Source: an uncultured Holophagaceae bacterium
GTDB lineage: Bacteria > Acidobacteriota > Holophagae > Holophagales > Holophagaceae
Assembly: GCA_903839205.1 (NCBI GenBank)
Contig: CAIMBM010000082.1
Location: 1-40,363, forward strand
DNA: 40,363 nucleotides
Direction of reading: 5' to 3'
Shown here one piece after another: positions 38,591 through 40,363 of the stretch. The notes under the pieces were generated by a model that worked only from the letters and a program-made list of their open reading frames with translations, had not been told where the DNA came from and did no database searches. Position numbers and translations under genes: made by a program. Positions within the stretch are counted from its first letter, which is position 1. Each line of letters begins with the position of its first letter.

Positions 38591-39514
38591 TCAAGGACCT
38601 CCCAGGGCCTTCCGGGAAGGGGGAGGCCACCCCACCCGGCCGCCGAAGATGTGGATGGCCAGGCCCCCCAGGATCAGGCCCGCCGCCGCCAGGTGGCCCG
38701 GGGTGAGGGTCTCGCCCAGGGCCAGCCACGCCGAGCTGATGCCGAAGACCGGCACCAGCAGCGAGAAGGGCGCCACGGCCGAGGCCCCCTTCTTCACGAT
38801 GAGCCAGTTCCACAGGCCGTAGCCCACCAGGGTGGACATGAAGGCCAGGTAGGCGATGGCGCCCAGGCTGAGCCAGCCCAGGTGCCGCAGGGCCGTCAGC
38901 ACCACGGTCCTTCCCTCGAAGGCCCAGGACAGGGCCAGGAGCGGCAGGGGGGATACCAGGCTGGACCAGACCATGAGGCCCAGGGTGTCCACCCGGCCCA
39001 TTTTCTTGGTGAGAAGGTTGGCGGCGGCCCACATGAGGGCCGCCAGGAGCAGCATCACCAGGGCCGACAGGGGCATGGTGAGCCCCCCCTTGGGCGTTCT
39101 GGCCCAGCCCATGAGGGCCAGCCCGGCCCCGGACACCAGGAGCCCCAGGGCGTGGTGCCAGCGGAAGCGCTCACCGAAGAAGGCCACCGCCAGCAGGGCC
39201 GTGAAGAAGGCCTGGGACTGGAGAATGATGGAGGACAGGCCCGCCGGAGCCCCCCACCGGATGGCCGTGAAGAGGAACCCGAACTCCCCCACCCCCAGGA
39301 AGAGGCCGTAGGCCACCAGCAGCCGCCAGGCCACCTGGGGCCGCGGTACGAAGAAGACCGCCGGCAGGGCCGCCAGGACGAAGCGCAGGCAGGCCAGCAG
39401 GAGGGGCGGGACCTCCCGCACCCCCACGGCGATGACCACGAAGTTGAAGCCCCAAAGCGCCGTGACCACCAGGGCCGTGGCCACGAGGAGGGGAAGCGAA
39501 AGCGTGTCCTTCAT
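38591..39514 (-). CDS. EamA-family transporter (amino-acid exporter-like)
   Basis: A 307-residue inner-membrane protein with about ten spans in two EamA halves. TALWGFNFVVIAVGV at the N-terminus, CLRFVLAALPAVFFVPRP, SSIILQSQAFFTALLAV and SLLVPVFGISSAWLALGE resemble the YdcZ/EamA O-acetylserine/cysteine exporters more than the 7670 transporter. Substrate not known. ATG 39514 lies directly before the first span and AGGAT stands upstream. It is divergent from an acyltransferase gene. Confidence 0.87.
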   Translation of the reverse strand: MKDTLSLPLLVATALVVTALWGFNFVVIAVGVREVPPLLLACLRFVLAALPAVFFVPRPQVAWRLLVAYGLFLGVGEFGFLFTAIRWGAPAGLSSIILQSQAFFTALLAVAFFGERFRWHHALGLLVSGAGLALMGWARTPKGGLTMPLSALVMLLLAALMWAAANLLTKKMGRVDTLGLMVWSSLVSPLPLLALSWAFEGRTVVLTALRHLGWLSLGAIAYLAFMSTLVGYGLWNWLIVKKGASAVAPFSLLVPVFGISSAWLALGETLTPGHLAAAGLILGGLAIHIFGGRVGWPPPSRKALGGP

Positions 39515-39623
39515 GGGATCCTTTGGGGGCCGGCCATCCCCCATTCTGCGGGGACTGGCCACAGAATCCACCGATTCACGCAGACGGGACCAGGCGCCGG
39601 CGGAGGATCGCCCCGGGGGGCCC

Positions 39624-40363
39624 TTGCACCGGAACACCCGCATCGATGTCCTCAGGGGTGTGGCCATCCTCATGGTCATGCTGCTGCATTTCACCCTGGC
39701 CTACCGCCTGGGGGACAGCCCGCTCACCTGGATCCTCCCGGGGCCCTGGCTGCGGGCGGCCCTCCTCAACGGCAACTACGGCGTCACGATGTTCTTCGTG
39801 GTCTCGGGCTACCTCATCACCTCCATCTCCATGGAGCGCTACGGGGGACTGGACCACCTGAGCGCCCGGGGCTTCTACGCTTTCCGCTTCGCCCGGATCC
39901 TCCCGCCCCTGCTCCTGGCCCTGACCATCATCGTCCCCCTCGGCCTGCTGGGGCGGCCCTCCTTCCGCAACGCCGCCCAGGGCGCGGTCCTGCCCCGGGC
40001 CTTCTTCCTCACCGTCCTCCTCTCGATCCTCACCTTCTGGCACAACCTCCTCATGGCCGCCCGCGGCTACTTCAACTACGCCCTGAACATCTACTGGTCG
40101 CTCTCGGTGGAGGAGGCCTTCTACCTGGCCTTCCCCCTGCTCTGCGTGGGCCGGAAGCGGCAGCGCCTCTTGATCGCCGGGTGCCTCCTCGCCCTCGGGG
40201 CCGGGCCCCTCTACCGGCAGGTGCACCGGGGGGACGAGATCCGCTTCATGTACGGCTACCTGGCCTGCTTTGACGCCATCGCCCTGGGCTGCCTCACGGC
40301 GCTGCTGGCCGGGCGCTTCGACCTGGACGCCCTCCGTCGGCCCTGGGTGCAGGCCGCCGCCGC
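39624..40363 (+). CDS. Acyltransferase 3 family membrane protein, N-terminal part
   Basis: The frame runs open to the right edge of the window. RIDVLRGVAILMVMLLHFTLAY, NYGVTMFFVVSGYLIT, FYAFRFARILPPLLLAL and NIYWSLSVEEAFYLAFPLL are hallmark segments of the acyltransferase-3/OafA group, multi-span enzymes that O-acylate cell-surface sugars. The start is uncertain: TTG at 39624 precedes the conserved RGVAI motif without a clear SD, and no ATG in frame lies upstream near it. The C-terminal half is outside the window. Confidence 0.85.
   Translation, partial: MHRNTRIDVLRGVAILMVMLLHFTLAYRLGDSPLTWILPGPWLRAALLNGNYGVTMFFVVSGYLITSISMERYGGLDHLSARGFYAFRFARILPPLLLALTIIVPLGLLGRPSFRNAAQGAVLPRAFFLTVLLSILTFWHNLLMAARGYFNYALNIYWSLSVEEAFYLAFPLLCVGRKRQRLLIAGCLLALGAGPLYRQVHRGDEIRFMYGYLACFDAIALGCLTALLAGRFDLDALRRPWVQAAA

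Noticed and set aside
38201-40273. 690-codon plus-strand frame running across YbaK, EamA and acyltransferase regions
   Set aside because: It is antisense to two clear genes and out of frame with the third; composition is Gln/Gly/His-rich shadow sequence.

Overview
The window is about 40 kb of GC-rich, densely coding chromosomal DNA with no transposase, phage gene, CRISPR array, rRNA or tRNA that I can see. The gene mix suggests an environmental chemoorganotroph: response regulators with c-di-GMP output domains, bacteriohemerythrins, a chemoreceptor with a c-type heme motif, a succinyl-CoA:acetate CoA-transferase, and Shine-Dalgarno (SD)-led genes mixed with apparently leaderless ones. An acidobacterium of the Holophaga/Geothrix group would fit, but this is inference from gene content only.

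Layout. 1-322: 3' end of metK. 4574-370 (minus): a tightly packed operon of a REC/HD-GYP protein, a second REC protein, a NagZ-like glycosidase and a REC-GGDEF diguanylate cyclase. 4575-4951: a duplicated remnant of the clpB 3' end plus hairpins. 7525-4952: clpB. 7670-10290 (plus): an EamA transporter and a succinyl-CoA:acetate CoA-transferase, closed by a strong hairpin. 11452-10361 (minus): an LhgO-like FAD oxidoreductase, divergent from mutS and an overlapping Nim-like flavoprotein. 16726-14556 (minus): two tandem paralogues that each fuse a hemerythrin to a HAD phosphatase domain. 19709-17124 (minus): a complete SsuABC/TauABC-type importer. 19853-22238: PlsC, a TPMT-like methyltransferase and a YcaQ-family DNA glycosylase. 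23882-22353: heme-type chemoreceptor. 26025-24010: FadH. 29225-26094 (minus): small and medium genes (DUF4342, Sensor-like membrane protein, M14 peptidase, winged-helix protein, DUF2164). 29351-37268: NAD-binding protein, a membrane protein (minus), a four-PAS hybrid kinase, an MFS transporter, a BMP-type binding protein and adenine deaminase. 37273-40363: hydrolase, YbaK deacylase, EamA transporter and the start of an acyltransferase.

The most striking item is the hemerythrin-HAD pair. Both proteins are exactly 337 residues and align end to end without a gap, but they have decayed in opposite ways. The upstream copy keeps all seven di-iron ligands and has lost the four HAD catalytic motifs. 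The downstream copy keeps the HAD motifs and has lost one iron-ligand histidine. This suggests a sensor/effector pair split by subfunctionalisation. Other items of note are a cell-wall glycosidase inside a c-di-GMP operon, the recombination-like clpB scar, and a short 10-bp-period repeat that also encodes the tail of a membrane protein.
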